NCBI RefSeq assembly: GCF_901933205.1
Contig: NC_044596.1
Span: 2,854,001-2,918,000, forward strand
Source of the DNA: Camarhynchus parvulus
Taxonomy: Eukaryota > Chordata > Aves > Passeriformes > Thraupidae
Reading direction: 5' to 3'
DNA: 64,000 nucleotides
Positions within the stretch are counted from its first letter, which is position 1; every line of letters starts with the position of its first letter. Shown piece after piece: positions 43,594 through 54,014 of the stretch. The position numbers were made by a program, and so were the translations under genes. The notes under the pieces are model-generated. The model did no database searches, was not told the origin of the DNA, and was given only the letters and a program-made list of their open reading frames with translations.

Positions 43594-45189
43594 GAGAACA
43601 CCACCAGCAAATCAAGAACTTGATGAAGTTTCAAATGGCGGCCAAATGGCAGTGAGGGGGCCTGAAATGTGACAACAAAGCCATCAGTAGGGGACTGGCA
43701 CACTGGACACAACCCCAGCAAAGAGGGGCAATCAGAGAGTGGGCTTGCAGTGCTTCCCTGTCACTGCCATGCCCTGAGCTCCCCCTGTGAGCTCTGGGGA
43801 CACAGAGCCTGCTGCTGCAGGAGCTGGGGCTGTGGGGGTGACAGGGACAGTCTGATCTGAACCATTTGCTCTGCTACCATTCCCGAGGCCATGGCAGGCT
43901 TGGAGGGGGATGAGGAGCTGGCTGAGGACTGCTGCACTGCAGCTCACCTCTCCCCCAGTGCAGCATCCCAGGATTTATCAGCCAGTGAGTTGCCTTTCCA
44001 GAATCCCTGGTGCAAAGGGCTTTGCTTGCTGTTGCCCTCCCTGCTGCCCCTCAGGGTTTGCTCCGTGCTGTGTCCCCAAAGGGGACATTCCCTCTTGTCT
44101 CTGTGGTGCTGCTGGATGCTGCTGTGGGGTTCTAATATTTGATTTCTGTTCCATCCAGTCCCCGTTCCTTCCTCCAAAGCTGAGCAGCTTTGCTAAATAA
44201 ACATCTCTGTGGCTGGGGTTTAATGGAACCCTTCCTCCTCCTCCGCAGCTGCTGCCCTGTGCTCCCCCCTGCCCTCACCTCTGAGACCCACCACAGCCCC
44301 CCGTGCCCAATTTCCAGCCCTCAGCTAATCAGGCTTACATTTCTGATGCTCCTCAATCGAGAGAAAATGAGATCAGCAGTTGGTGGGAGCCTCACGTGTC
44401 TCTTGTAGCCCCAGAGCTGCTGCTCTCCTCCAGCAGCACCTCTTGTACCAATCCGTCACTTGAGTGTGTGCTCCCTGCAAAGCCCTGCAGAAACAGAACA
44501 ATATATCCTCACAAACACTCCTGCAAGAGAAAAAACTAGCAGAAAATGGACAGAGAAGCCTGCAAGTATCTGCTGGGCTGGTGTGAGTGATGCTTGCTGT
44601 GTGGGGAGGCACTCACCCAGCCAGAGTGAGTGAGGTGATCACCATCACCCTGCTCTGGGCTCTGCCACCTCCCAGAGCTGCCCTTCCAGGGGCATTGGCT
44701 GTGGGAGGGTGTTCCATGCCCCAGGCTGCAGCTCAGAACAGCCAGGAGCTGCTTTTACAGCTGAAGCGATCCCAAGCTCTCCCTGATGCCCAGATTTTCC
44801 GTGAACCACCAGAGAGCTTAGGAGGAAGAACCTCTGACAAGGAAGATGTCCCTTGGCCCTTGGCAGGGTCAGGCTGGTGGCTGTGTCTGGCAGAAGGTGG
44901 CAGAAGGTCAGGTCAGTGTCACCACTGCCTTGGTGAGGGGCTCCAGGGCCTGAGGAAATGTCTGTGCCCTCACAGGTGACAAGAGAGGAAGGGGACAGCC
45001 AGGTCCTGGGGGCTGGTGGCATCACCCTGGTCCCACCCTGCACCTCACAGAGAATTTCCAGCCTCTCCAACTTCCACTCGTGCCATTCCAACTTTGTTTA
45101 AATGCAACAGGTAGCTGGAATGACTAATGGCTGCTGGAGTGCTGAGAGAGCCATCAAACATGTTGTGTTTTCTCTGTGGGGAGTGGGTG

Positions 45190-45440
45190 GAAGGAAAGCT
45201 AAATTACATCTTGGGATATTAAATATAACTCTGCACATTAAACTCGGAGTTATCCATGAATCTCTTTAATGACAGCACAAGCTACTTCACAGCAGTAAAA
45301 GTCAATGTTGCCACAATTAGACCACTATTGTCTTGCAGTTAATAGACTGCTCTAATCATGACTTTGTCATATTATTAATCGCTTTTGGGTTGGACTTTTG
45401 CTAATTATCCCCTTTGGTAACTCAGTTTAGGCATTAGGAA
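45190..45440. promoter_or_regulatory. Candidate conserved non-coding element
   Basis: A 250-bp AT-rich, CpG-poor, non-repetitive block with TTAATGACAG, AGTTAATAGACTGC, TCTAATCATGAC, ATATTATTAATCGC and GCTAATTATCCCC, that is, several homeodomain-like TAAT cores. It stands out from the GC-rich intron around it. Regulatory function is inference. Confidence 0.25.
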
Positions 45441-46017
45441 GTCAGCAGGGACATCAAGCTGAAAGGCAGTTGGACCATATCTCTTCATTAGCTCCCATCC
45501 AGGATGAAACAAAACGGGGGCTGTGCTGAGGAGCTGCTCTGTGATCCATGGATACCATGGTGGGAAGGGCTGGACTAACCAAGGAGCGTTTGCCCTTTCC
45601 TCAGTTTTCTTTTAGCTTCACAGTTTTAAACTGTAAACCATTGATTCTTTGTCCTGCCCTGGGCTGTTGTCTTTGATTTAAAGGCAGTAGGAAGTAGTGA
45701 CCTTGGAAATGTTGCAGTTTTGAGCTTTTTGGTGTGCTTCAGTAGCAAGGGGTTTGGGTGTTACAAAATCAGTAAAAACATAAACCAAGAAGTCAAGTCA
45801 AAGGAGAAATGGGATCAGTTTTGGGTGACGTTGAGGGAATCCAGTCTTGTTTGTGCTCTTGGTGTCCCCATTGCTGTCAGCTTCAGGACTTTTTATGTGG
45901 TGTTTTGGTAACAAGTACCTATACAAGTACCAAGTAACAATATACCTATAAAATACGTATATAATAAATACAAAAACTCAATGGCTTATCCTAAACATAC
46001 CAGCTCAAGAAGGCAGA

Positions 46018-46170
46018 TCACAGAATCACAGAATCATGGAACATTGAGGGGTTGGAATGAACCTTAAAGGTCATCTGGCCCCAAATCCCTGCCATGAGTA
46101 GGGACACCTCCCACTAGACAAAGTTGCTCAAAGTCTTGGCCTGGCTTTGAGCACTTCCAGGGGTGGATCC
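46018..46170 (-). mobile_element. CR1 LINE 3' fragment (antisense)
   Basis: CACAGAATCACAGAATCATGG (the terminal octamer array in reverse), then GGTTGGAATGAACCTTAAAGGTCATCTGGCC, then GGGACACCTCCCACTAGACAA. The only antisense CR1 copy I see within the SYT6 gene. Confidence 0.9.
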
Positions 46171-48261
46171 TGTCAGTGTCCATGTCCATCCCTGCCCTGC
46201 TCCTCGTTGCTCTGAGGGAGCTCTGTCACTGCTGCCCTGCAGCCAAAAGCATTTTCCAGCCGAAGGCTCCTCGGGAAGCAGCGCTTGCTCCCAGAGGGAG
46301 CCAGGTTGTAAAACAGCCATGTTAATTTGTGTTTGCAACCTCCTTCTTTTAAGCTTTATCTTTTCAATTACAAGCTGTAATAAGACCAATTTTCCAGTTT
46401 CTCCCATGTCTCCCGTGGGAACTGGTTGAGGATGAGGGAGCAGCACTGAGTTCTATAGGACTGGGGTGAGGAATGGCTGGCGCTGCTCTGCGCTTGTACC
46501 ACAGCACTTACCTGATAACAAAGTGGCAAATAACTGTGAATTTTTAAGAGGGAAACAGAACAAAACCATATTTCTTGTCGTGTTTTTCCCCAGGTGGGAC
46601 ATTGCTCAGAATGATGATGTGTGTCTCCCTTGTGAGCAGTTGGGATCTGAGCTGTTCCTGCATTAGACAGAGCCCTTCCTCACTGCTGGATGCAGGCACA
46701 TCCCTCTTTTCCCTCTTTTCCCTCTCTTCCCCAAATCTTGGATCCAAACCTTGAAAAAGGGAGAATAATATCAACCAAGGAGCTCATTCTTCCCCTGGGC
46801 TCAGGTGTTCTTTTGGGGAACGGGCCTTACCTCCACTCATTCCAGGAAAACCAAAGCAGCCTCTGGCTCCAGGGCATTTTCTGTTAGGTGAGGAATGATC
46901 TTGTTTTTACAGTTTCTTGTAAGTTAAAGGACATTTAAAGCGTAGCCTTTTCAATACCAGGTATTTTTTAGAAAGCAACAGGTATTTTCAAATCCATAAG
47001 AGAAAGCTCATTAAATCAATGAAGGTCAACTCTGTCCAATTGATATTTAAGTTTAATAAGTCACAAAAAAAGTCTTGGAGAATTCAGTGTCATCTTCAAA
47101 CAACCCAATATTCTGAGCAGGCAGATGATTTAAAACTGTCTGTAAAATCCTGATCCCTTCCACTCGTGCTCTGTGTCAGCTGTCAGAGGAAGGAGTAGGA
47201 GGTCATGCATTAAAGTATCTGTGAATCCTGTCAGATGCATTATGAATGCCAGCCCTGAGAGGAGTGACAGGAGCCAGGATCTTTCTCAAGCTGGCAACAG
47301 GTTTTCTGAAAGGATAATTGATTATTTCTGATGGTTCCCATTAATGAGCCTGGTGTGCTGGCAGAGACATGCAGCCTATAAAACTCCTTGGAATGGGTGG
47401 AAATATCTTTAAAAAATCTTCCCTGTCACGCAGCAATTCCCAGCAGTGAGAGATTCTGCATTGCAATGATTTCCTTTGTACCAACACAGAGGTATTTGCA
47501 AAAAGTCCAGGTTCTTGAGTTTTCTTATGAATGTTTGACACTGAGTTTCCTGGGCACAATTCCAAGATTTAAGTCAAAGGATAGTGAAGTGGAACCTCTG
47601 TGCTCTCAGCTTTGGTGAGAATACATTTAGGCAAATCTCCGAGGAAGCTCTGCTGCTGGTACAACCTTATTTATTATTGAGTAAGATGGGATATGTTTAT
47701 TCCCCCCAGCAGCGATCTGTGTTTCCACCTCAGAGCTACAACAGGAAATAAATGACCTGTACAGGAGGCTGGGAAGGGAAAAAAAAGTTGAAAAAACCTC
47801 TGGGTGATGTTTATCCTTCCCATCCCATCCCTTCCAGCCCTTCCCTTTTGAGTCAAAAACCCACAGGCAGCCAGGGAGCTTTGCCTGGAGCTCCTGCTGG
47901 ATTTGCTGGGCTCAGTAATTTTGTGGAAAAACAAAATCCTCCAGGATATCAGGAACAACAGATGGCTCCCAGGCACTGTGCAGGGCTGGCTTCTTCGGGT
48001 GTGGATGTCACATTTTGTGTCTGGTGCTGCCTGGAGATTTCACTTATCCCAAATTTGCAGTGGCTGATGCACTCCCTGAGAGACCTGAGCAAAATTTGAT
48101 GGTACAAATGTGCTCCTGAGCACTTTGCTGTCATGGTTCACCAGTGGTGGGTGGGGGGTTTGTTGTTTTGTTGTGATTGTGGGGGTTTTTTTCCTTAATT
48201 TTTACATTCAGCTATTTATTCAAGATTAAAACCCAAATCTTTCCTCATATTTCACAGATTT
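46171..48261. other. SYT6 intron 1, nothing recognised
   Basis: A short CCCTCTTTTCC repeat at about 46700-46730. No gene supported. Confidence 0.5.
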
Positions 48262-48405
48262 TTCTCAGCCTTAACATCAAGGCAAGGTTAGATGGGGGTC
48301 TAGGCAACCAGGTCTGGTGGAAGGTGTCCCTGCCCATGGCAGGGGGTGGAATGAGATGATTTACAAGGTTCCTTCCAGCCCAAACCATCCTGTGATTCTA
48401 TGATT
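48262..48405 (+). mobile_element. CR1 LINE 3' fragment (sense)
   Basis: GGAAGGTGTCCCTGCCCATGGCAGG, then GAGATGATTTACAAGGTTCC, then CCAAACCATCCTGTGATTCTATGATT, retaining the terminal octamer. Confidence 0.92.
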
Positions 48406-49800
48406 AAATGTCTTATTACAGCTTTACAAACTAAACTGCGTGATCAAAGGGAACAGGAGGTGTTTTATGGCTCCTGTTTAAGGTAAAGCGCATCAGGATT
48501 TACACTCAGAGCAGCTGTGATGCAGCCCAGAGAGGAGTTCCCCAGTTCAGAAATGCTCAGGGCACCCACCCCATTCCTTGGGGCTCAGGTGGGGAATTCA
48601 AACTCACACAAAACACTTATAGTCCAGGAATAGACATAAATAGGATGGATAAGAGGTAGTGCTTGTTTCATATAAACTTTTGCAGGTTTTGGTGATTTTT
48701 TTGTTTGTCTTTCTGTCCTGACCTGCACTTGGGTAGTTAAAGGAGTGTGGCTTTACTGGGCACTACAAATAACACAGCCATCAAGGAATTGTCCCTGACC
48801 CCCATTCCATGATGGATTTCTCCACAGTCCTGATGCTGCAGAATTGCCTCCAGAACAAATCCTGCCTCCACCATCAGGGACTGGTATTCCTTGGAATCCT
48901 GAGCTCTCAAAGTTTTGCTCTGGATGAGGATCTGGGAATTAATACACTGTAGGAAAGGAAGCAAAAATAGCCAATGTTTTCTCTTTGTGCAGTGCTGTGA
49001 ATCATTTCACAGCCTAGATGATGTGTGTGTGTATATATATATATTTATATACACACACACATATATATATATATATATCTTCATTTTCCATTTTTCCTGA
49101 TTCGTCAGCCACACGTATGGAAGCTCTTTCCAGAAAAAGACTGAAATTCAGCACACATGAGGTAAAAGTGTCTCAGAGCATCAGAGCACACACACAGCTC
49201 CTGTGCTGCTCAGAGTGAGGGAGACTGTGTAGCACTTCCTGTACAAACTCCTGCTATGTTTGGTTTCTCTGCATCAGCAGCTTGTGATTATTTTTTCCTT
49301 GGTGTTGGTATTTATTTTGTATTCCCTATGGGCGCATCTGGACAAGATGTGGGTGCTGACAGTACAATAACAATTCACTTCCAGGACCTTAGTAAATGGA
49401 TTTTTTCATTCCTGTGCCTGAGCAGCTGTGACACGAAGCAAAAAGGCATGCAGCACCGAGCTTGTTTCTATCATGGAATTGTACACATCTTCTTGATTTC
49501 AGACTCAGCAGTTTGCTGATGCTGCAGAACAAACCAAGGATGGGATTTTATAGCCAGTTTAAGCATCAGGGTGTAAAACTTCACAGCCCTGTCCATATGG
49601 AGACACCCATTTTCTCCCCAGGTGTGTCCTGAGCCTGCCAGGGGTGCTCACTTGGCCTTGGCTCTGAGCTGAGAGCTCTCCATTAGTTGTGATTTAAGTC
49701 AGTTTGGACCATTCCTTCCTTTTACTTACGATCTTCTCACCATCTGTCTCTTCTTTTCTTCTTTCCCATCCCTCCCTGTCACTGTCCTTGTCTCCCTCAG
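48406..49800. other. SYT6 intron 1, end; contains TA/CA microsatellite
   Basis: A TG/TA/CA alternating repeat lies at about 49022-49079. The rest, up to the exon 2 acceptor (TCTCCCTCAG), shows no element. A pyrimidine-rich tract runs from about 49715 to 49800. Confidence 0.55.
49022..49079. repeat. (TG)n(TA)n(CA)n(TA)n microsatellite
   Basis: Alternating purine-pyrimidine sequence able to adopt unusual DNA forms. It is in SYT6 intron 1. Confidence 0.95.
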
Positions 49801-50134
49801 AGCTCTCCGTCAGCCTCCTTGCAGTGATAGTCATTGTGTGTGGCCTGGCCCTGGTGGCAGTGTTTGTGTTTCTCTTTTGGAAGCTGTGCTGGGTTCCCTG
49901 GAGGAACAAGGCCCTTTCCTCCCACCTGGCCGTGCTGAGGAGCGAGGCAGGCCACAAGGACAGCATGGCAGACAAGCTCAAGGACACGGGGGCCATCAGC
50001 TTCCTGGAGGCAGCTGTGAAGATCAGCCACACCTCTCCAGACATCCCTGCAGAGGTCCAGATGTCCATGAAGGATCACATCATGAGGCGCACGCGGATCC
50101 AGAGGCAAACCACGGAGCCAGCCTCTTCCACCAG
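49801..50134 (+). CDS. SYT6: SYT6 exon 2: transmembrane segment and juxtamembrane linker
   Basis: The acceptor is TGTCTCCCTCAG and the donor TCCACCAG|GTGAGG. It is 334 bp, completing Glu52 and ending two bases into Arg163. Residues ~55-78 ([25 protein letters not shown]) are a single transmembrane helix followed by [10 protein letters not shown], with Cys81 a likely palmitoylation site at the membrane face. Then come MADKLKD from Met107 and [16 protein letters not shown], the SYT6-type linker, and [14 protein letters not shown]. Because 334 is not a multiple of three, skipping this exon shifts frame; a protein lacking the helix must start further down. Transmembrane-less forms have been reported for synaptotagmins of this group. 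Confidence 0.95.
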
Positions 50135-50137
50135 GTG

Positions 50138-50418
50138 AGGGATGGGGTGGGATCCATGGGGTGGGGTGGGATGAGATGGGATCTATGGGATCCATGGGAC
50201 GAGATGGGATGGAATCCATGGGATGGGTTCCATGGGATGGGATGGGATCTGTGATATGGGTTCCATGGGATGGGATGGGATGGGATCCATGGGATGGGAT
50301 GGGATGGGATCCATGGGATGGGATCCATGGGATGGGATGGCATGGGATGGGATGGAATGGGATGGGATGGGATGGGATGGGATGGGATGGGATCCATGGG
50401 ATGGGATGGGTTCTGCAG
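50138..50418. repeat. G-run minisatellite (GGGAT)n/(GGGATCCAT)n next to a splice donor
   Basis: It starts three bases after the exon 2 donor GT and runs about 280 bp as GGGAT and GGGATCCATG units in irregular alternation. The purest part, 50359-50391, has seven GGG runs separated only by AT, a pattern that fits the (G3N1-7)4 G-quadruplex rule on the RNA-sense strand. Long frames on both strands (rich in MGWDG or IPSHP) are produced by this repeat. Confidence 0.95.
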
Positions 50419-50462
50419 ATGGGAGCTGCAGCTCCTCCTGAGGGGCAGCTCTGGTCTCTGTG

Positions 50463-50735
50463 ACAGCGACAGGACCCAGGGAATGGCTGGAGGTGGGTCA
50501 GGGGTGTTTAGGGTGGGTATCAGGGAAAGGTTCTTCCCCCAGAGGGTGTTGGGCACTGCCCAGGCTCCCCAGGGAATGGGCACAGCCCTGAGGCCCTCAG
50601 AGCTCCAGGAGCATTTGGACAGCACTCCCAGGGATGCACAGGGAGGATTGTTGGGGTGTCTGTGCAGGGATAAGAGCTGGACTTGGTGATCCTTGTGGGT
50701 GCCCTCCAGCTCAGGATATTCCATGATTCTGCTGG
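50463..50735 (+). mobile_element. CR1 LINE 3' fragment, second subfamily (sense)
   Basis: GGTTCTTCCCCCAGAGGGTGTTGGGCACTGCC, CTCCCCAGGGAATGGGCACAGCCC, TCTGTGCAGGGATAAGAGCTGGAC, GATCCTTGTGGGTGCCCTCCAGCTCAGGATATTCC. Confidence 0.92.
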
Positions 50736-51239
50736 GTGGGGCTGAGGTGCTCAGCAGGGACACTGCTCTGCGAGCAGCTGCAGAGGTGGGAGGATTGTTG
50801 GATGGAGCCAGAGGTTCAGAGACCATCAGGGAGACTAAAGAGAGCACCTACACAGCAGATTACTGTCCAAAGCTTGGCCATTAACCAATGAATGTGTTAA
50901 GACTGTGGCTCTTTTAAAAAATCAGAGATTCAAGTCCTGTTACTGCGACTTGACCTCATTGTGTCAAGTCACCCACAAGCTTTGGCCACTTTAATTTTGT
51001 TCCAATATGAGAGGCAGGCTGAAGTATCAATGATGTACCCTGTCAGACAGAATTAGACCTTTTGGCTCTCTCTCTCTGTTGTGGCTCCTGGCAGAAACAA
51101 TTAGATCAGCACAATTGATGGATCGCTCGCTGCACAAGCCCTGAACCAGCTGTGCTCGGTGCTTGTGCTCAGATGGGGACAGAGACATCAACATCATCCT
51201 CAGGAAGTCAGGGAAAGGCTGTGTGAATCTCCCTCTCAT
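50736..51239. other. SYT6 intron 2, nothing recognised
   Basis: It includes a CpG-poor AT-rich piece at about 50.88-51.07 kb. No exon or repeat supported. Confidence 0.5.
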
Positions 51240-51468
51240 CTTGGACATGAGGAGAGATTTAGATTAGATGTTAGAAAGGGGATCTTTACTCAGAGTGGGG
51301 TGAGGCCCTGGCACAGAGTGCCCAGGGAAGCTGTGGCTGCCCCATCCCTGGAAGTGTCCCAAGGCCAGGCTGGAGCAACCTGGGATAGTGGAAGGTGCCC
51401 CTGCCCATGGCAGGGGGTGGAATGAGCTGAGCTTTGAGGCTCTTTTCCAACACAAACCATTCTGTGAA
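51240..51468 (+). mobile_element. CR1 LINE 3' fragment (sense)
   Basis: GAGGAGAGATTTAGATTAGATG, GGCACAGAGTGCCCAGGGAAGC, GGTGCCCCTGCCCATGGCAGGGGG, GAGGCTCTTTTCCAACACAAACCATTCTGTGA. Confidence 0.93.
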
Positions 51469-52271
51469 ATGCAGCATGTCTCCTTGACACAGAAGGAGGT
51501 GAAACAGGGACAGGAAAGAGGGATCACAGGGTCCTGGCTGCGCCCCAGCACTTCTGTTTGCCTCGCTGGCCGAGCCTGGGATGTGCACAGGAGTGTGACA
51601 GGGAAATCAGGCTCTGCTCAGAAAATTGGCTGCACTTTTGCAGGATTAGTGAGGCACTGATGGCAGCCCCCTGTTTGAAGGAGCTGAGGTAGATCAGCAT
51701 GGTGCCACCTGCATTTGTGAGCCACACTCTTTTATTTATCCACACTGCTTTTTGGACAGCTGATTCCCTCTCTGCATGCACACTCTCCTTCTGCTTTTAT
51801 TACACCTTTCCAACAGAGGAGGAAAAAACCCTCAGCCAGTCTGAATTAGGACAAACAAAGTGGGACTTAGCTGTACGTGGGCAGGTTTCAAACACACTTT
51901 CTCCTTGGCAGGTTCCTCTGATTCACAGCCCAGCCTAACTCTGTCCAAAATACCTCTGAGGAGCCTGCCAAGGTCTCCAAGCACCACGTATCACTGAAGG
52001 CTAATGCTCTGGGTGTAGAGTTTTTAGTTTGGTTAAATAACTCTATAAACTGCTCTTGTAAACACCAGATAATCTGAAATAATGCCCTCAGTCCACAGAA
52101 AGCTTTTATGCTTTGTTCAGATAAAGCTTCGCTTACATACAGCTTGTGCTGGAGGAGAGCTCAAGGCAAGAGACTCTTCCTGACGAGGCTGTGCCTCCCT
52201 CCCTGTCAACAATTATCTATCAGTGTCTGATGAGTCTGTTGGAAAAGTCTGGAAGCAGCAATACCCAGCAA
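51469..52271. other. SYT6 intron 2, nothing recognised
   Basis: No supported gene or repeat. Confidence 0.5.
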
Positions 52272-52393
52272 ATCCAGGCTGGACAAGGCTTGAAGCAAAC
52301 TGATCTAGGGGAAGGTGTCCCTGCCTGTGGCAGGGCATGCAATGAGATGAGCTTTAAAACACTCTGAACCCAAATCATTCTGTGGTTCTATGA
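52272..52393 (+). mobile_element. CR1 LINE 3' fragment (sense)
   Basis: AGGCTGGACAAGGCTTGAAG, GAAGGTGTCCCTGCCTGTGGCAGG, GAGCTTTAAAACACTCTGAACCC, ATTCTGTGGTTCTATGAAG. Confidence 0.88.
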
Positions 52394-52433
52394 AGAAAGC
52401 CTCACCTTCTGAAGTGGTTGTGGTTCTCTCACA

Positions 52434-52503
52434 AAAAAATCAAACAAACAAACAAACAAACAAACAAAAAAAAACCAAAAAAAGTGTTTGTTTTTTTTTT
52501 TTT
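52434..52503. repeat. (CAAA)n and facing (T)n runs
   Basis: Six CAAA units and an A-run, then GTGTTTGTTTTTTTTTT: the A-rich and T-rich arms can pair as an imperfect hairpin in intron 2. Confidence 0.9.
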
Positions 52504-52870
52504 ATCTGGGAGAGGTTAGTGCCAGTATCTTGGAAGTGAAGGACCGAGGTAGGGAAAGTCTCCACATGGTGCTGTCTGTGATTTGGGTAAGGAGTTGTTG
52601 GGACCCGTCTGTTCAGCTGTGGGCTGTGACTTGTGCCACAGGTGAGAAAACACAGCTTGTGGCAATTGCTCTGGAATTTAAGAAATTTGCTGGATTGGTT
52701 CCTTGAAGGTTTTTGGAGGTGTTCCCTCCCTAACATACCTGGTTTCAGTGCAGAGCTCAGGAGCACCTATGGAGCTCGTTCTGTGCTGATTTTTGAGTCC
52801 AGGAGCGAAAAAGGACACGAAAGCTGTGTCCTTGGAAACCCACAGAGCTGTTGGTGTCTCCCTCGTGCAG

Positions 52871-53429
52871 GCACATCTCCTTCAAGAGGCACCTGCCCCG
52901 GCAGATGCACGTGTCCAGCATGGACTACGGGCTGGAGGTGCCGGCCGTGGCCGAGCAGCCCACCAGCATCGGCCGCATCAAGCCCGAGCTCTACAAACAG
53001 AAGACCGTGGACACCGAGGACCCCAAGAAAGAGGCAGAGAAAACCTGTGGGAAAATCAACTTCACTCTCAAGTACGACTACGAGAACGAGACGCTGACTG
53101 TCCGGATTCTCAGGGCTTTTGACTTGCCAGCCAAAGATTTCTGCGGCAGCTCGGATCCCTACGTGAAGATCTACCTCCTGCCCGACCGCAAGCGCAAGTT
53201 CCAGACGCGCGTGCACAGGAAGACTCTGAACCCCACCTTCGACGAGTCCTTCCACTTCCCCGTGCCCCACGAGGAGCTGGCGAGCAGGAAGCTCCACCTG
53301 AGCGTCTTTGACTTTGACAGGTTCTCCAGGCACGACATGATTGGAGAAGTTATCTTGGAGAACCTGTTCGAGGACTCGGACCTCTCGCGGGAGACTTCCA
53401 TCTGGAGGGACATTCAGTACGCCACGACG
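52871..53429 (+). CDS. SYT6: SYT6 exon 3: C2A domain
   Basis: The acceptor is CTCCCTCGTGCAG and the donor GCCACGACG|GTGAGT. It is 559 bp, residues 163-349. It opens [20 protein letters not shown] and [13 protein letters not shown], then the C2A domain from about Cys222 ([20 protein letters not shown]) to DIQYATT. The five calcium-binding aspartates are all present at 252, 258, 310, 312 and 318 (DFCGSSD... and DFDRFSRHD), with spacing identical to SYT1 C2A, so calcium binding is expected. The codon third positions are very GC-rich relative to neighbouring introns. The frame runs open upstream of 52871, which is intron. Met175 is an in-frame ATG that a transmembrane-skipped message could use. 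Confidence 0.96.
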
Positions 53430-53563
53430 GTGAGTGTCTGCTGGGCATGGTGGGGCTTCTCCACAGGGGTAAATCAATCCTTCACAGCTCCCAGCTGATG
53501 GTTCCTCACCTCCTGTTAGCCCAGGGAGCCACAGCCATGGCCCAGCTCTCTGCCATGTGCACA

Positions 53564-54014
53564 TGGGATGCCTTGGAGGGATACCTAGAACAGAGGCTAG
53601 ACAGAGTTAAGAGAATAAAGTGGATATTTATAAAAGGCCTTCAATAGATGCACCTTGGGCAGTCAAAAGCCTTGCAGAGACTACACCCATTGTGGACAAT
53701 GGTCACAAGCTTCTCAGACAGATAAAAGTTTGATCTGTTTGCATATCAGGGGTTAATTGTCCAGTTATAGCTTCAGGTAGCAAAGTAATATTCCCCTGGT
53801 TTGCTTCCAGCCCCCCCCATTCACTTTTGTTTATACTTTTTATACTTGGTCACCCAAGGCAGAGGGTGACCTTGGTTCTCAGGCCTGGAAGGATTGTTTT
53901 GCCTGAGAAAAATGTGAAGAGAGCTTACTAACACTCTATATAGAGTTCAGAGTTCTACTCTAGTGCAGTACAGGATCTGAGAATATAAAAGCTAAAAACT
54001 TAAGGCACCACATG
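53564..54014 (-). mobile_element. Solo LTR candidate, minus orientation
   Basis: The core spans 53569-54007 (439 bp), starting TGCCTT and ending AAGGCA on the + strand, a 6-bp terminal inverted repeat. A related copy lies at 19170-19701 (shared AGAATAAAG, CACCTTGGGCAG, GACTACACCCA, TTTGCATAT, GGATTGTTTTGCC). Possible target-site duplication CACATG at 53560-53565 and 54009-54014, but it is separated from the ends by 3 and 1 bases, so it is uncertain. It has no viral coding sequence. It lies in SYT6 intron 3 against the gene's direction. Confidence 0.65.

Larger units (their letters stand above)
43004..46017. other. SYT6 intron 1, no gene seen
   Basis: GC-rich frames on both strands up to 148 codons, none with domain or splice support. 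It contains the CTGC microsatellite and the AT-rich candidate element at 45.19-45.44 kb described separately. Confidence 0.5.

Noticed and set aside
50080..50847. 255-codon minus-strand frame with IPSHP repeats
   Set aside because: Produced by the GGGAT minisatellite and an adjacent CR1 tail; no protein signature.
52767..53564. 265-codon minus-strand frame opposite SYT6 exon 3
   Set aside because: Antisense shadow of the GC3-rich C2A exon.
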